Source of the DNA: Opitutales bacterium UBA5694
GTDB lineage: Bacteria > Verrucomicrobiota > Verrucomicrobiia > Opitutales > Opitutaceae
Assembly: GCA_002420185.1 (NCBI GenBank)
Contig: DIHO01000020.1
Location: 164,453-228,452 of the forward strand
Reading direction: 5' to 3'
DNA length: 64,000 nucleotides
Of this stretch, positions 63,949 through 64,000 are shown piece after piece. Below the pieces are notes generated by a model. It saw nothing but the letters and a program-made list of their open reading frames with translations, made no database searches and was not told the DNA's origin. Within the stretch, counting starts at the first letter, position 1, and each line of letters starts with the position of its first letter. Position numbers and translations under genes: made by a program.

Positions 63949-64000
63949 TGGCGGGATAGACGAGACTTGAACTCGCGGCCTCCTGCGTGACAGGCAGGCG
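63949..64000 (-). tRNA. tRNA-Asp (anticodon GTC), 3' part only
   Basis: Reading leftward from the window edge, a CCTGC stem, loop CTGTCAC with anticodon GTC, then GCAGG, a variable region, a T arm with GTTCAAGTC in the loop, and an acceptor strand ending in CCA. The order closely matches the 3' two thirds of bacterial tRNA-Asp. The 5' acceptor strand and D arm lie beyond 64000. The CCA is encoded in the gene. Confidence 0.92.

Noticed and set aside
1..64000. CRISPR arrays, insertion sequences, prophage genes or integrase sites
   Set aside because: No regularly spaced repeats, transposase, phage or integrase gene could be recognised in any frame.

Overview
The window looks like a chromosome segment of a Verrucomicrobiota bacterium, most likely class Opitutae. 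Four features suggest this: an operon of secreted sulfatases; a large PSD1/DUF1549/DUF1553 cytochrome paired with a DUF1501 Tat protein; many TIM-barrel sugar isomerases and Gfo/Idh/MocA oxidoreductases; and the N-terminus of a TonB-dependent receptor in the style common in that class. Taxonomy is inferred from gene content and family resemblance only. Most genes lack a recognisable Shine-Dalgarno motif and start behind A-rich leaders. At least four, probably five, genes are decaying in place.

Layout. 1-1100: 5' part of a Gfo/Idh/MocA gene and a nonsense-broken remnant. 1197-8974: a sugar module on the + strand with two TIM-barrel isomerases, a PAS-AraC regulator, a RhaD-type aldolase/SDR fusion whose aldolase half has lost its metal histidines, dihydroxyacetone-kinase-type DhaK and DhaL, and an LsrF-type class I aldolase, closed by a clear terminator. 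9199-15772: four sulfatases in one leftward operon, two of them tandem paralogues. 16245-23491: purC, a broken SGNH hydrolase, an FG-GAP protein, aroE, a GlnD-like double ACT protein, an SGNH hydrolase and a PHP lipoprotein. 23935-31412: a PSD1 cytochrome, a DUF1501 protein, a phytanoyl-CoA dioxygenase and a haem-containing FG-GAP lipoprotein. 31530-37290: an unknown secreted protein, a MazG-like pyrophosphohydrolase, larE-larB-larC (nickel-pincer cofactor synthesis) and a ThuA protein.

37619-48660 is a second carbohydrate region. A leftward operon (XRE-cupin regulator, GH88-like unsaturated uronyl hydrolase, TIM-barrel isomerase, Gfo/Idh/MocA) lies beside an SDR, xylA with a divergent AraC regulator, and an IclR regulator divergent from eda and kdgK. 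Together these can take unsaturated uronic acids to 2-keto-3-deoxygluconate and then to pyruvate plus glyceraldehyde 3-phosphate. With the sulfatases this points to growth on sulfated, uronate-containing polysaccharides. 48899-54650 holds DoxX, a decayed MBL-exonuclease/ATP-DNA-ligase pair, a DUF3108 protein, a 3-methyladenine glycosylase, a PfkB kinase, a PurO-like IMP cyclohydrolase and a decayed phytanoyl dioxygenase. 54914-62143 is sulfur and methyl metabolism: cysJ-cysI with a LysR regulator, then the metK-ahcY operon. The right end has a small secreted protein, a truncated TonB-receptor N-terminus and the 3' part of tRNA-Asp(GTC).
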